A stretch of DNA of 7,777 bases. Origin: an archaeon (GTDB lineage Archaea; Thermoproteota; Bathyarchaeia; TCS64). The position numbers and the translations under genes are program-made. The notes beneath the pieces were generated by a model that ran no database searches, was not told the DNA's origin, and saw only the letters and a program-made list of their open reading frames with translations. The stretch lies in assembly GCA_020444005.1 (NCBI GenBank), contig JAHLLU010000089.1:1-7777 (forward strand), in the 5' to 3' direction. This document shows positions 1-6,199 of this stretch, one piece after another. The first letter of the stretch is position 1; every line of letters starts with the position of its first letter.

Positions 1-986
1 CTAACACATGGCAATGGCTAGGCGTAGGCATGTTCGTTCAGAGCTTGGTTACCTTTTATTTCCCTGCTCGACAAGCCCTTGTTGCGGATAGTATTCCACC
101 TGCTAAACGCGGTATTGGGTTTGCTGCTACTGTGGCTATTCCTAGTGCTTTTGGTTTAGCTGCTCCTGTAGTTGGTGGATGGTTGATTGATACCTATGGT
201 ATCAATAGGGCGATGCATGGACTCTATTTTGCTAGCTTCTGGATTGCATCCGCTATAGCATTGTTCAGATTCAAGTTCTTGAAGGAGACTATTGATAATC
301 CTAAGAAGCTTGATTTGAGTTTGGGTAAGATGCCCGGGCTTATAGTTGAGGCGTATAAGAGCGTCTTTGGTGTTCTGGGGGATATTCCCAAGCGGCTTTA
401 TGTTCTTTCATTCTTAGTGTCCGGTAGCGTGTTTTTTGCTTCTCTTGTGAGTAGCTTTTGGGTTATTCGAGCAAAGGAGATTATCGGTTTAACTGTTACC
501 CAGTGGGGTACTGTTATGCTGGTTTCAGGGCTAGTAAGCGTAGTACTAGGAATACCTGCAGGCAGTATTGTGGATCGCTATAGTAAGAAACTGATAGCTG
601 GAATATGCCTGATTCTAGGAGGATTCCAATGCTATCTTTTCCTAAGATGCACAACATTCACATACGTGGTAATACTAGCAGCCATAACCACGCTCACTAA
701 CAGCTTCATGAACCCAGCCTTCCAGAGCCTATTTGCTAACATGACTCCCAGAGCTATGCGAGGTAGAGTATTGTCTTCTATTGGTGGTGGAGGTATCTGG
801 CTGATGCGTGGTGCATGGGGAAGCGGAGTACTGGGAATGACGATGCAGACTATTGGAACCCTACTTAGCGGATATATCTATAACTATGACAACGGCTTGC
901 CTTGGATAATTTTAGCTGTTGCATTGGTAGTTATTGGTGTTTTATTCATTATACTCGTAGATGAGCCAAAAGTAGCTGAAATGTGA
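1..986 (+). CDS. MFS transporter, C-terminal three quarters (5' truncated by window edge)
   Basis: This is a membrane permease of the major facilitator superfamily, probably a 12-helix exporter or drug/metabolite transporter; the substrate cannot be told. The reading frame is open from base 3 (NTWQWLGVG before the first Met at 30), so the gene starts outside the window and the first few helices are missing. Counting from Met30, residues 11-27 (FPARQALVADSIPPAKR) resemble the conserved helix 4-5 region of MFS efflux proteins. Residues 174-187 (GIPAGSIVDRYSKK) match the second-half copy of MFS motif A (GxxxD-R-x-x-K/R) between helices 8 and 9. Hydrophobic segments lie near 30-50, 63-80, 122-147, 160-180, 188-205, 211-228, 262-283 and 291-310. 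The tail is short and polar. A hairpin/T-run begins at the stop codon, so the transcript probably ends here. Confidence 0.9.
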   Translation, partial: NTWQWLGVGMFVQSLVTFYFPARQALVADSIPPAKRGIGFAATVAIPSAFGLAAPVVGGWLIDTYGINRAMHGLYFASFWIASAIALFRFKFLKETIDNPKKLDLSLGKMPGLIVEAYKSVFGVLGDIPKRLYVLSFLVSGSVFFASLVSSFWVIRAKEIIGLTVTQWGTVMLVSGLVSVVLGIPAGSIVDRYSKKLIAGICLILGGFQCYLFLRCTTFTYVVILAAITTLTNSFMNPAFQSLFANMTPRAMRGRVLSSIGGGGIWLMRGAWGSGVLGMTMQTIGTLLSGYIYNYDNGLPWIILAVALVVIGVLFIILVDEPKVAEM

Positions 987-1014
987 AAAAACTCGGGTTT
1001 TTTCAACACTTTTT
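985..1014 (+). terminator. Hairpin and T-runs after the MFS gene
   Basis: An inverted repeat overlaps the TGA stop: GAAAAAAC, loop TCGG, GTTTTTTC (985-1004). The six T at 998-1003 form its 3' arm, and a second run of five T follows at 1010-1014. T-rich stretches at gene ends are the known archaeal termination signal, so this most likely ends the transporter transcript. The stem is mostly A-T, so the T-runs may matter more than the hairpin. Confidence 0.65.
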
Positions 1015-1060
1015 CGTTAGTTTACCCTAGGGGTATTTGGCATGAAAATAGTGTCAAAAA
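1011..1060. repeat. Intergenic repeat copy A with CCCTAGGG core
   Basis: The stretch contains the imperfect palindrome TACCCTAGGGGTA (1023-1035). The 13-mer GTTTACCCTAGGG (1020-1032) is repeated exactly at 6321-6333, after tdh. The flanks are also similar in both places: a T-rich stretch plus TCGT before, and GAAAATA followed by an A-run after. TAGGGGTATT (1028-1037) recurs at 3853-3862 after nucS. Its function is unknown. It lies between the transporter terminator and the zinc-finger promoter. Confidence 0.5.
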
Positions 1061-1061
1061 C

Positions 1062-1091
1062 CAGTTTGTCTCGTATTTACGGTACAAACTG
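1062..1091. promoter_or_regulatory. 30-bp imperfect palindrome, probable operator of the zinc-finger gene
   Basis: The arms CAGTTTGT and ACAAACTG pair perfectly, and 12 of the 15 base pairs of the whole element are symmetric. Its inner 22 bp (1066-1087) read TTGTCTC-N8-GGTACAA. That shares 15 of 22 positions with the perfect palindrome after tdh (6200-6221) and the same spacing as the site between kbl and tdh (5119-5140). It lies 41 bp before the TTG start at 1132. It covers one TATA-like stretch (GTATTTAC, 1073-1080) and abuts another (GTTATAAC, 1091-1098). A protein bound here would probably block TBP, so repression is the simplest inference. Confidence 0.6.
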
Positions 1092-1119
1092 TTATAACTA
1101 GTATTTACAATAATTAACT

Positions 1120-1123
1120 GGAG
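1120..1123 (+). promoter_or_regulatory. Shine-Dalgarno site that fixes the TTG start of the zinc-finger gene
   Basis: GGAG lies 8 nt before TTG at 1132. The in-frame ATG at 1144 has no purine-rich SD at proper distance, so the TTG start is preferred. Confidence 0.6.
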
Positions 1124-1131
1124 CTGGTATT

Positions 1132-1302
1132 TTGGCAGAACAGATGGCGCAGTTCAAATGTCCATGGTGTGACAGGAAATCTGCGAGCCCCGGTGGTGTC
1201 CGCTTCCACGTAAAGCTGACTCACCCTGAAAAACTCGACGAATTTAACGCCAACTATTACCCCGAAATGGAAACCCGTTTCAAGGCACAGTTTGACGAAT
1301 AA
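1132..1302 (+). CDS. Small stand-alone C2H2 zinc-finger protein (56 aa)
   Basis: This is a short protein built around one zinc finger: C10-P-W-C13, then H26 and H31, which gives C-x2-C-x12-H-x4-H, the classical C2H2 pattern. Position 25 is Phe and position 29 is Leu, which matches hydrophobic core positions of such fingers. The tail (32-56, LDEFNANYYPEMETRFKAQFDE) is acidic and aromatic, probably helical, with no second finger. Small one-finger proteins occur widely in archaea and most have no assigned role. Nucleic-acid binding or protein contact is inference. The start is TTG with a GGAG at 8 nt. An alternative ATG at 1144 would give 52 residues and still keep the finger. The gene stands alone behind a palindromic operator and ends in a T-rich tract. 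Confidence 0.8.
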   Translation: MAEQMAQFKCPWCDRKSASPGGVRFHVKLTHPEKLDEFNANYYPEMETRFKAQFDE

Positions 1303-1311
1303 ACGCCACAT

Positions 1312-1324
1312 ATTTTCTTTTTTT
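1312..1324 (+). terminator. T-rich terminator of the zinc-finger gene
   Basis: TTTTCTTTTTTT begins about 10 nt after the TAA stop and runs straight into the stop codon of the convergent peptidase gene (CTA at 1325-1327 on the plus strand). No hairpin was seen. A T-tract alone fits archaeal termination. The peptidase transcript has no comparable T-run on its own strand here. Confidence 0.55.
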
Positions 1325-1996
1325 CTATACTCTGATTCCTATTGATTGCATCATCTTGATTATGTCTGTTGATGGGACTAGACGAGCAATTGATAATCGA
1401 TTTGCTTCACCATCTGTTTCATCTTCACCTATGAGTGTGGCTGCCTGCATACCAAAGACTATTCCATCTGGTGTAAATACGGGGCAACCACTTGAACCGC
1501 TATACATCATGGAGTCTGTCTCATACCATTCATGTAACTCGTTATCTGTGTATTCTTCTACGAAGGCTGAAACGAATCCTCCTTGGAATCTCTCTGTGAG
1601 GTTGACGTTCAAGTGGTCTTCATGAAATATGACTGATGATAATGGGAAACCAAGTGAACCACAACTTGTTCCAGACGCTACAATGTTTCTTGTTAGTTGC
1701 ATCGACTTTGTGTTTCTCGGGTTTTCGATCCTGATTAACGCTAAGTCTCTAATTGGATCAATCGCCACTGGGATTGCTGACTCCATATTCATACCTACAT
1801 CGGGAGCTCTGATGACTTCGACAAGATCATGCAAATCGTCTTTTTCACTGTAAAGAACATGGGCAACAGTAGCCAATACTCCTGGGGCTATCATGAATCC
1901 GGATGCTGTGCCTGCTTTTTTCTCTGATCCTCTTGTTGAGTGGCAGAGTATGCCGTATACTGCTTCCCTATTGATTGCGTTGGCTTGCTGAAACAT
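1325..1996 (-). CDS. Trypsin/HtrA-fold serine peptidase without signal peptide or PDZ domain
   Basis: The product is a 223-residue chymotrypsin-fold peptidase of the trypsin-like, HtrA-related group. The catalytic triad is visible: H46 (LATVAHVL), D84 (IRDLALIRI) and S169 in the oxyanion loop GSSGCPVF (167-174). In this loop Cys replaces the usual second Gly of GNSGGP. 'SGFMIAPGVLATVAH' (32-46) is the typical strand leading to the histidine. There is no signal peptide or membrane segment, so it should act in the cytoplasm. There is no PDZ domain either, so substrate choice must lie in the protease domain or a partner. The ATG at 1996 has no SD. A TATA-like GCTTTTAC on the minus strand lies about 28 nt upstream (2021-2028), which would fit a leaderless mRNA. 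A target cannot be named. The gene is divergent from the MBL-nucS pair. Confidence 0.85.
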   Translation of the reverse strand: MFQQANAINREAVYGILCHSTRGSEKKAGTASGFMIAPGVLATVAHVLYSEKDDLHDLVEVIRAPDVGMNMESAIPVAIDPIRDLALIRIENPRNTKSMQLTRNIVASGTSCGSLGFPLSSVIFHEDHLNVNLTERFQGGFVSAFVEEYTDNELHEWYETDSMMYSGSSGCPVFTPDGIVFGMQAATLIGEDETDGEANRLSIARLVPSTDIIKMMQSIGIRV

Positions 1997-2080
1997 TGCT
2001 TGGACTATGCTTGATGTCTTGTAAAAGCTAATTGGCGCTGAGAGGGGGTTGGATGCAGTTTATGTCCATAATCTTGAAGG

Positions 2081-2096
2081 TATATTTATTATAAGG
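2081..2096 (+). promoter_or_regulatory. TATA-like promoter element of the MBL-nucS operon
   Basis: The A/T-only stretch TATATTTATTATAA is followed by GG. In archaea transcription starts about 25 nt downstream of a TATA box, here near 2110-2116, which leaves a leader of about 200 nt before the MBL ATG. The same stretch read on the other strand (CTTATAATAAATATA) could also serve the divergent peptidase gene, with a leader of about 65 nt. Confidence 0.5.
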
Positions 2097-2110
2097 CCTC
2101 AAAGATTTTC

Positions 2111-2127
2111 ATCGAAGTTACTTCGAT
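2111..2127. promoter_or_regulatory. 17-bp perfect palindrome at the predicted start of MBL transcription
   Basis: ATCGAAGT-T-ACTTCGAT has two perfect 8-bp arms around one base. It starts about 15 bp after the TATA-like stretch, at the predicted transcription start, where a bound repressor would block initiation. It could also act as an RNA hairpin, but a one-base centre gives a poor loop, so a DNA-binding site is more likely. It does not resemble the TTGTC-type or TTCAGGAA-type sites elsewhere in the window. Confidence 0.5.
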
Positions 2128-2313
2128 CATTTGTACTGTTTGCATTCGATGTGTAATATCCGTGTTAAAACTCATCAACTACAAAGGGGGGGATCGAATG
2201 ATCGATCGCTGATCGTGGACACAAAGTCTATCCATAACAAAAAACACCGGGGGATCGCTGTTTTTGAGGGGAAATCTATATCAAATATCCAATGCTTTAA
2301 GGTTGCTGGTATT
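2128..2313 (+). other. Leader of the MBL gene with GATCG repeats; possible in-frame extension
   Basis: Together with 1997-2127 this fills the longest gene-free stretch of the window. It has a run of seven G (2186-2192) and five GATCG copies within 66 bp (2192, 2200, 2204, 2211, 2253). GGGGGATCG occurs at 2188 and 2249, and GATCGCTG at 2204 and 2253. CGATC-GCT-GATCG (2203-2215) can form a small hairpin. The MBL frame stays open back to 2131 (61 extra codons), but the encoded peptide has no MBL-fold character, so I read this as untranslated leader. No known riboswitch was recognised. Confidence 0.4.
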
Positions 2314-3036
2314 ATGAAGCTCACTAAACGAGTCTATTTGGTAGGTGGATCAGGTTATGGTCTATCTCCAAGCGGAGACTGTAACGTGTATGTTGTTGAC
2401 GGTGGAAGCGAGTACGCTCTTATTGACACTGGGGGAGGCTATGGAATCCCAGCCATGATTAATAATATGAAGAAAGACGGGTTAAACCCCAAGAAAATTA
2501 CAAAGACCCTAATCACTCACTGCCACTATGACCATATCGGCGGTAACTTTGACATCAAAGAAGAGACGAACACAGAGATACTGTGTCACCCAAATGATAG
2601 AGAAGCTATCGAGACTCTGAACGAGCTAAGCCTATACGATATGGATCAGGAATCAGTGCTTGAATTTGAGGCAGTGCCCATTGATGCAACGGTTGATGAC
2701 GGAGATATTATCAAAGTCGGTGAAGTAGAGCTGGAGACTATACATAATCCGGGACATACTCCCGGATGTATCAGCTTTCTAATGAAAGATGATGGAGTCA
2801 AGAGCCTTCTTTGTGGTGATATTGCTGGTGCTTCTGGTAGACTTGGTTTCATTAATGGTCCCGGTTTTGTGCTCGAAGACTGGAAAAAGAGTATCAAGAA
2901 GCTCATGGAGTACACGCCTCAGAGACTATATCCGGGTCATGGTACTTTCTTAATGGGTGATACCATGTCTCATTTGATGATGTATGACCAGAAAATGAAC
3001 GCCCCATGGACCACAATCATAACAGCAGTTGGATAA
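2314..3036 (+). CDS. Metallo-beta-lactamase-fold hydrolase, glyoxalase II-like
   Basis: The 240-residue protein is a complete MBL-fold enzyme with all metal ligands of a dinuclear site. These are H69-x-H71-x-D73-H74 in THCHYDHIGG, H148 in NPGHTPG, D169 in LLCGDIAG and H209 in YPGHG. The fold is the single-domain glyoxalase II/hydroxyacylglutathione-hydrolase-like type. The true substrate may be a thioester, lactone or phosphoester and cannot be read from sequence. It has no signal peptide and is probably cytoplasmic. The start chosen is the ATG at 2314, because MKLTKRVYLVGGSG begins at the first strand of the fold. The frame is open further upstream, but that part looks non-coding. The SD is weak. 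The stop codon is only 4 bp before nucS, so the two are probably co-transcribed. A link to DNA repair is not evident from the protein itself. Confidence 0.85.
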   Translation: MKLTKRVYLVGGSGYGLSPSGDCNVYVVDGGSEYALIDTGGGYGIPAMINNMKKDGLNPKKITKTLITHCHYDHIGGNFDIKEETNTEILCHPNDREAIETLNELSLYDMDQESVLEFEAVPIDATVDDGDIIKVGEVELETIHNPGHTPGCISFLMKDDGVKSLLCGDIAGASGRLGFINGPGFVLEDWKKSIKKLMEYTPQRLYPGHGTFLMGDTMSHLMMYDQKMNAPWTTIITAVG

Positions 3037-3040
3037 ACTC

Positions 3041-3823
3041 ATGGAGTCACCACAGCGTCAAACTATACTGGAAAACCCTAGCCTATCTGAGGCTGAAAAC
3101 GTCATCAAATCAGGCATATCTCGGCATAGAACCGTTGTGATAGCCGGAGAATGCACTGTAGACTATGATGGTCGAGCAAGCAGTAAGCTTGAGAAGGGGG
3201 AGCGCTTGGTGATATTCAAACCAGATGGATCGGCGCTTGTGCATCGTCCAAAGGATTATTCTCCTGTGAATTGGCAGCCATCAGGCAGTATTTTTCACAC
3301 AAAGCTGGGAAAAGATGGGTTAGTAGTACGTGTATTCAGACGTAAAGAAAGGGAGTCCATGGTAATCACTTTCACTGGGCTTCAACTGGTTTCTGTGCTT
3401 GATCTTGTGGATAAGGGAGAGTTCAATCTCTATGCATCTGAAAAAGAAATGCAGGAGGCGTTACTCTTCAAACCGGATATGCTTGAACCCGGATTCAGAC
3501 CTATGACAAAAGAGATGGCAGTAGACCCCGGTTTCATAGATATTATTGGATATGACTCAGAGGGTACTTTGACTGTTGTAGAGATCAAACGAGTTAAGGC
3601 GAATAAGAAGGCTGTAGAGCAGCTGAAGAAGTATATGGATGTCATAGACCTAGATGAGAAAAGAACAGTACGTGCCATTCTTGTTGCTCCTGAGATCACT
3701 GATAATGGCTTGGATTTGCTCAAAGAGCTTGGTTACGAGTTCAAAGCCCTATCACCACAAGAGTGCAGTGATGTTTTGAAACAAAAGAAGGGAACACCAT
3801 TAACAGCGTTCTTTGAGCCCTAA
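3041..3823 (+). CDS. nucS: Endonuclease NucS/EndoMS, mismatch-directed DNA cutter with PCNA-binding tail
   Basis: NucS/EndoMS cleaves both strands at certain DNA mismatches and, in some archaea, branched or flap DNA; it works with the sliding clamp PCNA. The 260-residue length fits the family. The N-terminal DNA-binding/dimer domain has the family stretches GRASSKLEKGERLVIFKPDG and VNWQPSGS (about residues 44-83). The C-terminal RecB-like nuclease domain shows D167 (GFIDIIG), E181-x-K183 (VVEIKR) and Q194 (EQLKKYMD). The last residues, GTPLTAFF (251-258), fit a PIP box (QxxLxxFF) with Gly in place of the first Gln. ATG 3041 is preferred. An in-frame TTG at 3029 would add four residues and overlap the end of the MBL gene. 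A weak GGAT lies 6-9 nt ahead. The gene is second in an operon with MBL and ends at a bidirectional terminator. Confidence 0.93.
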   Translation: MESPQRQTILENPSLSEAENVIKSGISRHRTVVIAGECTVDYDGRASSKLEKGERLVIFKPDGSALVHRPKDYSPVNWQPSGSIFHTKLGKDGLVVRVFRRKERESMVITFTGLQLVSVLDLVDKGEFNLYASEKEMQEALLFKPDMLEPGFRPMTKEMAVDPGFIDIIGYDSEGTLTVVEIKRVKANKKAVEQLKKYMDVIDLDEKRTVRAILVAPEITDNGLDLLKELGYEFKALSPQECSDVLKQKKGTPLTAFFEP

Positions 3824-3835
3824 ATTACAAGGGAT

Positions 3836-3850
3836 CTTTTTATCAAAAAG
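3836..3850. terminator. Bidirectional terminator between nucS and kbl
   Basis: CTTTTT-ATC-AAAAAG is a perfect 6-bp inverted repeat that gives a run of five T on either strand. It lies 12 bp after the nucS stop and 17 bp beyond the kbl stop, so it can end both convergent transcripts. Confidence 0.6.
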
Positions 3851-3852
3851 GG

Positions 3853-3870
3853 TAGGGGTATTAACCCCTA
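3853..3870. other. TAGGGGT/ACCCCTA hairpin at the kbl stop codon
   Basis: TAGGGGT-ATTA-ACCCCTA forms a 7-bp stem with a 4-base loop and includes the TAG stop of kbl (3868-3870, minus strand). On the kbl transcript it is followed by T-runs (3850-3836 region), as in an intrinsic terminator. TAGGGGTATT is shared with the intergenic repeat at 1028-1037. Confidence 0.5.
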
Positions 3871-5058
3871 AATTATCTCTAATTTCTTGCCTATTGTCTC
3901 TATTTTACCGATTACATCATCAAGTTGTTCCTTGGTTAACTTGGCGTGCATCTGTACCCTAATTCTAGATAGATCGCGAGCTACCATCGGGAATACAATG
4001 GGTACAACATAGACTCCAGCCTTGTAGAGTTCATCAGCGAGCGCTTTTGCCTTGTGGCTCTCACCAACAATTATCGGTATGATTGGTGTTTGGCTGTTTC
4101 CTGTATTGAATCCAAGATCGATCACAGCCTGTTTGAAGTACTCAGTGTTCTTCCAGAGATTATCCACATGCTTTGGCTCATTCTCTAGAACATCAATGGC
4201 TGCGATTGTCGCTGCTGCTATTGCTGGTGGATGAGAACTACTCAGTAACCATGTTCTGCTCTTGTTGTAGGCGAACTTTACTAGACTATCTGAGCCTGAA
4301 ATATGTCCCCCAATAGTGCCGTAGGCTTTGCTGAAGGTGCCCATCTCGACCTGTACGTCCTTGTGGGTTAGGTTGAAGTGGCTTACTATGCCTCTTCCGC
4401 CTTTTCCTAGGACTCCTTCACCATGGGCGTCATCAACGTAGATCATTGCACCGTGTTTCTTGCCATGTTTTACGACTTCATCGAGTGGAGCCATGTCCCC
4501 ATCCATGCTGAAAACTCCGTCAGTGATAATCAGAATTCTACGAGGCTTGTTTTTCTCGGCTTCCTCAAGCTTCTCAGCTAGATCATCCATGTTATTATGC
4601 TTGTAGACTGCCCGATCAGCCCTACTTAGTCTAACTCCATCGATTATACTTCCGTGGTTTAACTCATCGCTGATGATTAGGTCTCCTTTATCTACCAACT
4701 GTGGAATTAAGCCGCTGTTAACCATGAATCCCGTTGGGTATGTGAGGCTTGCCTCGGCTTTCTTGAACTTTGCTAGGCGTTCCTCTAACTCCATATGTAC
4801 ATCCATGTTACCGCTTATGGCCCTGACTGCGCCTGAGCCTACTCCATATTTCTCTATGGCTTCAAGTGCCGCCTGCTTAAGTTTTGGATGGGTAGCTAAA
4901 CCCAGATAATTGTTAGCGCATAGGACTAATACTTCACGTCCATCAACCATTGTGACCGGTTCTGATGCGCCTTGAAGCTCTTTTAGCCTCCAATCAAGGG
5001 CTTTATCCACTAATTCTTGGTATTCTTTCTGGAGGAAACCAGTTGGATCTCTCATCAT
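3868..5058 (-). CDS. kbl: 2-amino-3-ketobutyrate CoA ligase (glycine C-acetyltransferase)
   Basis: This PLP enzyme of the alpha-oxoamine synthase family splits 2-amino-3-ketobutyrate with CoA into glycine and acetyl-CoA, the second step of threonine breakdown. The 396-residue length matches the family. Visible residues are NNYLGL (49-54), H135 that stacks on PLP (DELNHGSIIDG), D209 and H212 in YVDDAHGEGVLG, and the PLP-binding lysine K244 in GTFSKAYGTIGG. BioF and serine palmitoyltransferase share this fold. I favour KBL because tdh, which makes the substrate, is divergent next door, and because family-typical stretches such as GSGAVRAISG (74-83) are present. The start is the ATG at 5058 (a second ATG follows at once). 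GAAGGT lies upstream as a weak SD. The gene shares an operator region with tdh. A hairpin covers its stop codon. Confidence 0.93.
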   Translation of the reverse strand: MMRDPTGFLQKEYQELVDKALDWRLKELQGASEPVTMVDGREVLVLCANNYLGLATHPKLKQAALEAIEKYGVGSGAVRAISGNMDVHMELEERLAKFKKAEASLTYPTGFMVNSGLIPQLVDKGDLIISDELNHGSIIDGVRLSRADRAVYKHNNMDDLAEKLEEAEKNKPRRILIITDGVFSMDGDMAPLDEVVKHGKKHGAMIYVDDAHGEGVLGKGGRGIVSHFNLTHKDVQVEMGTFSKAYGTIGGHISGSDSLVKFAYNKSRTWLLSSSHPPAIAAATIAAIDVLENEPKHVDNLWKNTEYFKQAVIDLGFNTGNSQTPIIPIIVGESHKAKALADELYKAGVYVVPIVFPMVARDLSRIRVQMHAKLTKEQLDDVIGKIETIGKKLEII

Positions 5059-5102
5059 TATACCTTCATATTCCAGTATCTCGTCTATTGTTTAATTTTT
5101 TC

Positions 5103-5111
5103 CAATAAAAT
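5103..5111 (-). promoter_or_regulatory. Candidate TATA box of kbl
   Basis: On the minus strand ATTTTATTG lies about 50 nt before the kbl ATG. A start of transcription about 25 nt downstream would leave a leader near 20 nt. A second AT-rich candidate (AAAAATTAAA, around 5090-5099) lies closer. The operator at 5119-5140 would sit directly upstream of this box. Confidence 0.4.
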
Positions 5112-5118
5112 CCCTTTT

Positions 5119-5140
5119 TTGTCCCGTTGTTCTGAGACAA
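5119..5140. promoter_or_regulatory. 22-bp operator-like site in the kbl/tdh divergent promoter
   Basis: TTGTCCC-N8-GAGACAA has outer arms TTGTC/GACAA in inverted order; with flanks the arms extend to TTTTGTC/GACAAAA. It matches the perfect palindrome after tdh (6200-6221) at 17 of 22 positions with identical spacing. It lies between the candidate TATA boxes of kbl and tdh, about 8 bp from the former and 35 bp from the latter. This is a place from which one protein could control both genes of the pathway. Confidence 0.65.
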
Positions 5141-5160
5141 AACCCGTTTAGAGACCAAAA
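5123..5160. repeat. Tandem direct repeat in the kbl/tdh control region
   Basis: CCCGTTGTTCTGAGACAAAA (5123-5142) is followed at once by the shorter copy CCCGTTTAGAGACCAAAA (5143-5160). The shared parts are CCCGTT, GAGAC and AAAA. The first copy covers the right part of the operator, so the second may be a weaker additional binding site next to the tdh promoter. Confidence 0.55.
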
Positions 5161-5174
5161 AACTGGTACGGTTG

Positions 5175-5183
5175 CTTATATAG
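5175..5183 (+). promoter_or_regulatory. TATA box of tdh
   Basis: CTTATATAG is the clearest TATA box in the window. Transcription would start near 5205, about 12 nt before the ATG at 5217, so the leader is very short and has no SD. Confidence 0.65.
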
Positions 5184-5216
5184 GATAACTGTTTTAAACA
5201 CAAAACTCCATGAGAC

Positions 5217-6194
5217 ATGATGGTTCTGATGAGTGGAGACATCAACAGGATTTTAATTACCGGAGCCTTGGGCCAAATTGGCTCAGAGCTTACCGTTGAT
5301 TTACAAAAAACATATGGCATCGATAACGTGGTGATAACGGATATCAAGGAGCCTAAAGATGATTTCAAAGGAGCATACGAGAAGCTAGATGTACTTGATC
5401 AGGACCGAATGCGGCAGCTAATCAAGGAATATGATATCGATACGGTATATCATCTGGCTGCAATTCTGAGTGCTACCGGAGAAAAAAGACCTGATTTAGC
5501 TTGGAACATTAATATCAACGGCTTCTGCAACCTCCTAACCGTGGCAAAAGAGGGCAAAGTCTCAAAGATATTCCACCCAAGCAGCAAAGCTGCATTTGGG
5601 CCAGAGACTCCAAAGATAAACACGCCACAGGAAACTGTGCTCAAACCACGTACAATATACGGTGTAACAAAGGTTGTTGGAGAGCTACTGGGTAATTACT
5701 ACTTTGAGAAATGGGGTGTAGATGTACGCGGAGCAAGATTACCCGGAGTCATTAGCAACGTAGCTCCTCCAGGAGGAGGCACTACAGACTACGCCGTCGA
5801 GATATTTTATGAGGCAATAAAGCATAAAAAATACACTTGTTTCCTCAAGCCAGATTCAAAACTACCCATGATCTATATGCCGGACTGTCTGAAAGCTTTC
5901 AAACAGCTTATGGAAGCCCCGATAGAGAACCTAAAACATCATACAGACTATAATCTAGGGGCCATAAGTTTTGATCCAGCTGAACTGGTTGCAGAGATAA
6001 AGACCCATATCCCTGAGTTTACAATCACTTACGAGCCTGATTTCAGGCAAAAAATAGCTGATTCATGGCCAAAATCCATCGATGATAGCGCTGCTCGTAG
6101 CGAGTGGGGCTGGTCGCGAGACTATGATTTGAAGGCCATGGTGGCTGATATGCTGAAGGTTCTAGGTGAGAGGTATCAAAGGGGTGAATTATAG
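5217..6194 (+). CDS. tdh: L-threonine 3-dehydrogenase, NAD-dependent, SDR/epimerase type
   Basis: The enzyme oxidises L-threonine to 2-amino-3-ketobutyrate with NAD+, the substrate of the divergent kbl product. It belongs to the extended short-chain dehydrogenase (UDP-galactose-epimerase-like) group, not the zinc alcohol-dehydrogenase type found in E. coli and Pyrococcus. Similar enzymes are known from Thermoplasma and Flavobacterium. Visible features of the 325 residues are the NAD motif GALGQIG (16-22), D42 at the end of the second strand (favouring NAD), S122/S123 in HPSSKAAFGP, and the catalytic Y148 and K152 in YGVTK. The stretch GGGTTDYAVEIFYEA (186-200) is typical of this TDH subfamily. 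Start choice: ATG 5217 is the first in-frame ATG after the predicted transcription start; ATGs at 5220 and 5229 are alternatives and would not touch the fold. There is no SD. Confidence 0.94.
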   Translation: MMVLMSGDINRILITGALGQIGSELTVDLQKTYGIDNVVITDIKEPKDDFKGAYEKLDVLDQDRMRQLIKEYDIDTVYHLAAILSATGEKRPDLAWNININGFCNLLTVAKEGKVSKIFHPSSKAAFGPETPKINTPQETVLKPRTIYGVTKVVGELLGNYYFEKWGVDVRGARLPGVISNVAPPGGGTTDYAVEIFYEAIKHKKYTCFLKPDSKLPMIYMPDCLKAFKQLMEAPIENLKHHTDYNLGAISFDPAELVAEIKTHIPEFTITYEPDFRQKIADSWPKSIDDSAARSEWGWSRDYDLKAMVADMLKVLGERYQRGEL

Positions 6195-6199
6195 GTCAT

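Noticed and set aside
1114..1311. 65-codon open frame on the minus strand
   Set aside because: It lies opposite the zinc-finger gene, whose plus-strand product has a full C2H2 motif, an SD and a terminator. The minus product has no recognisable feature.
1356..1853. Two plus-strand open frames inside the peptidase region
   Set aside because: They are antisense to a gene with an intact catalytic triad and have no SD or family character.
2131..2313. In-frame N-terminal extension of the MBL protein
   Set aside because: The encoded peptide is basic, low in hydrophobic order and not part of the MBL fold. The fold begins at MKLTKRVYLV. It is kept as an open alternative under the leader entry.
1997..2313. 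tRNA or known small RNA in the largest gap
   Set aside because: No cloverleaf, T-loop GTTCRA pattern or recognised riboswitch core could be found on either strand.
3029..3040. TTG start for nucS overlapping the MBL gene
   Set aside because: It has no SD and would add only four residues (MDKL). The ATG at 3041 is better placed just after the MBL stop.
5066..5368. 100-codon minus-strand open frame across the kbl/tdh promoter
   Set aside because: It covers the TATA box, operators and the start of tdh, and its product resembles no protein family.
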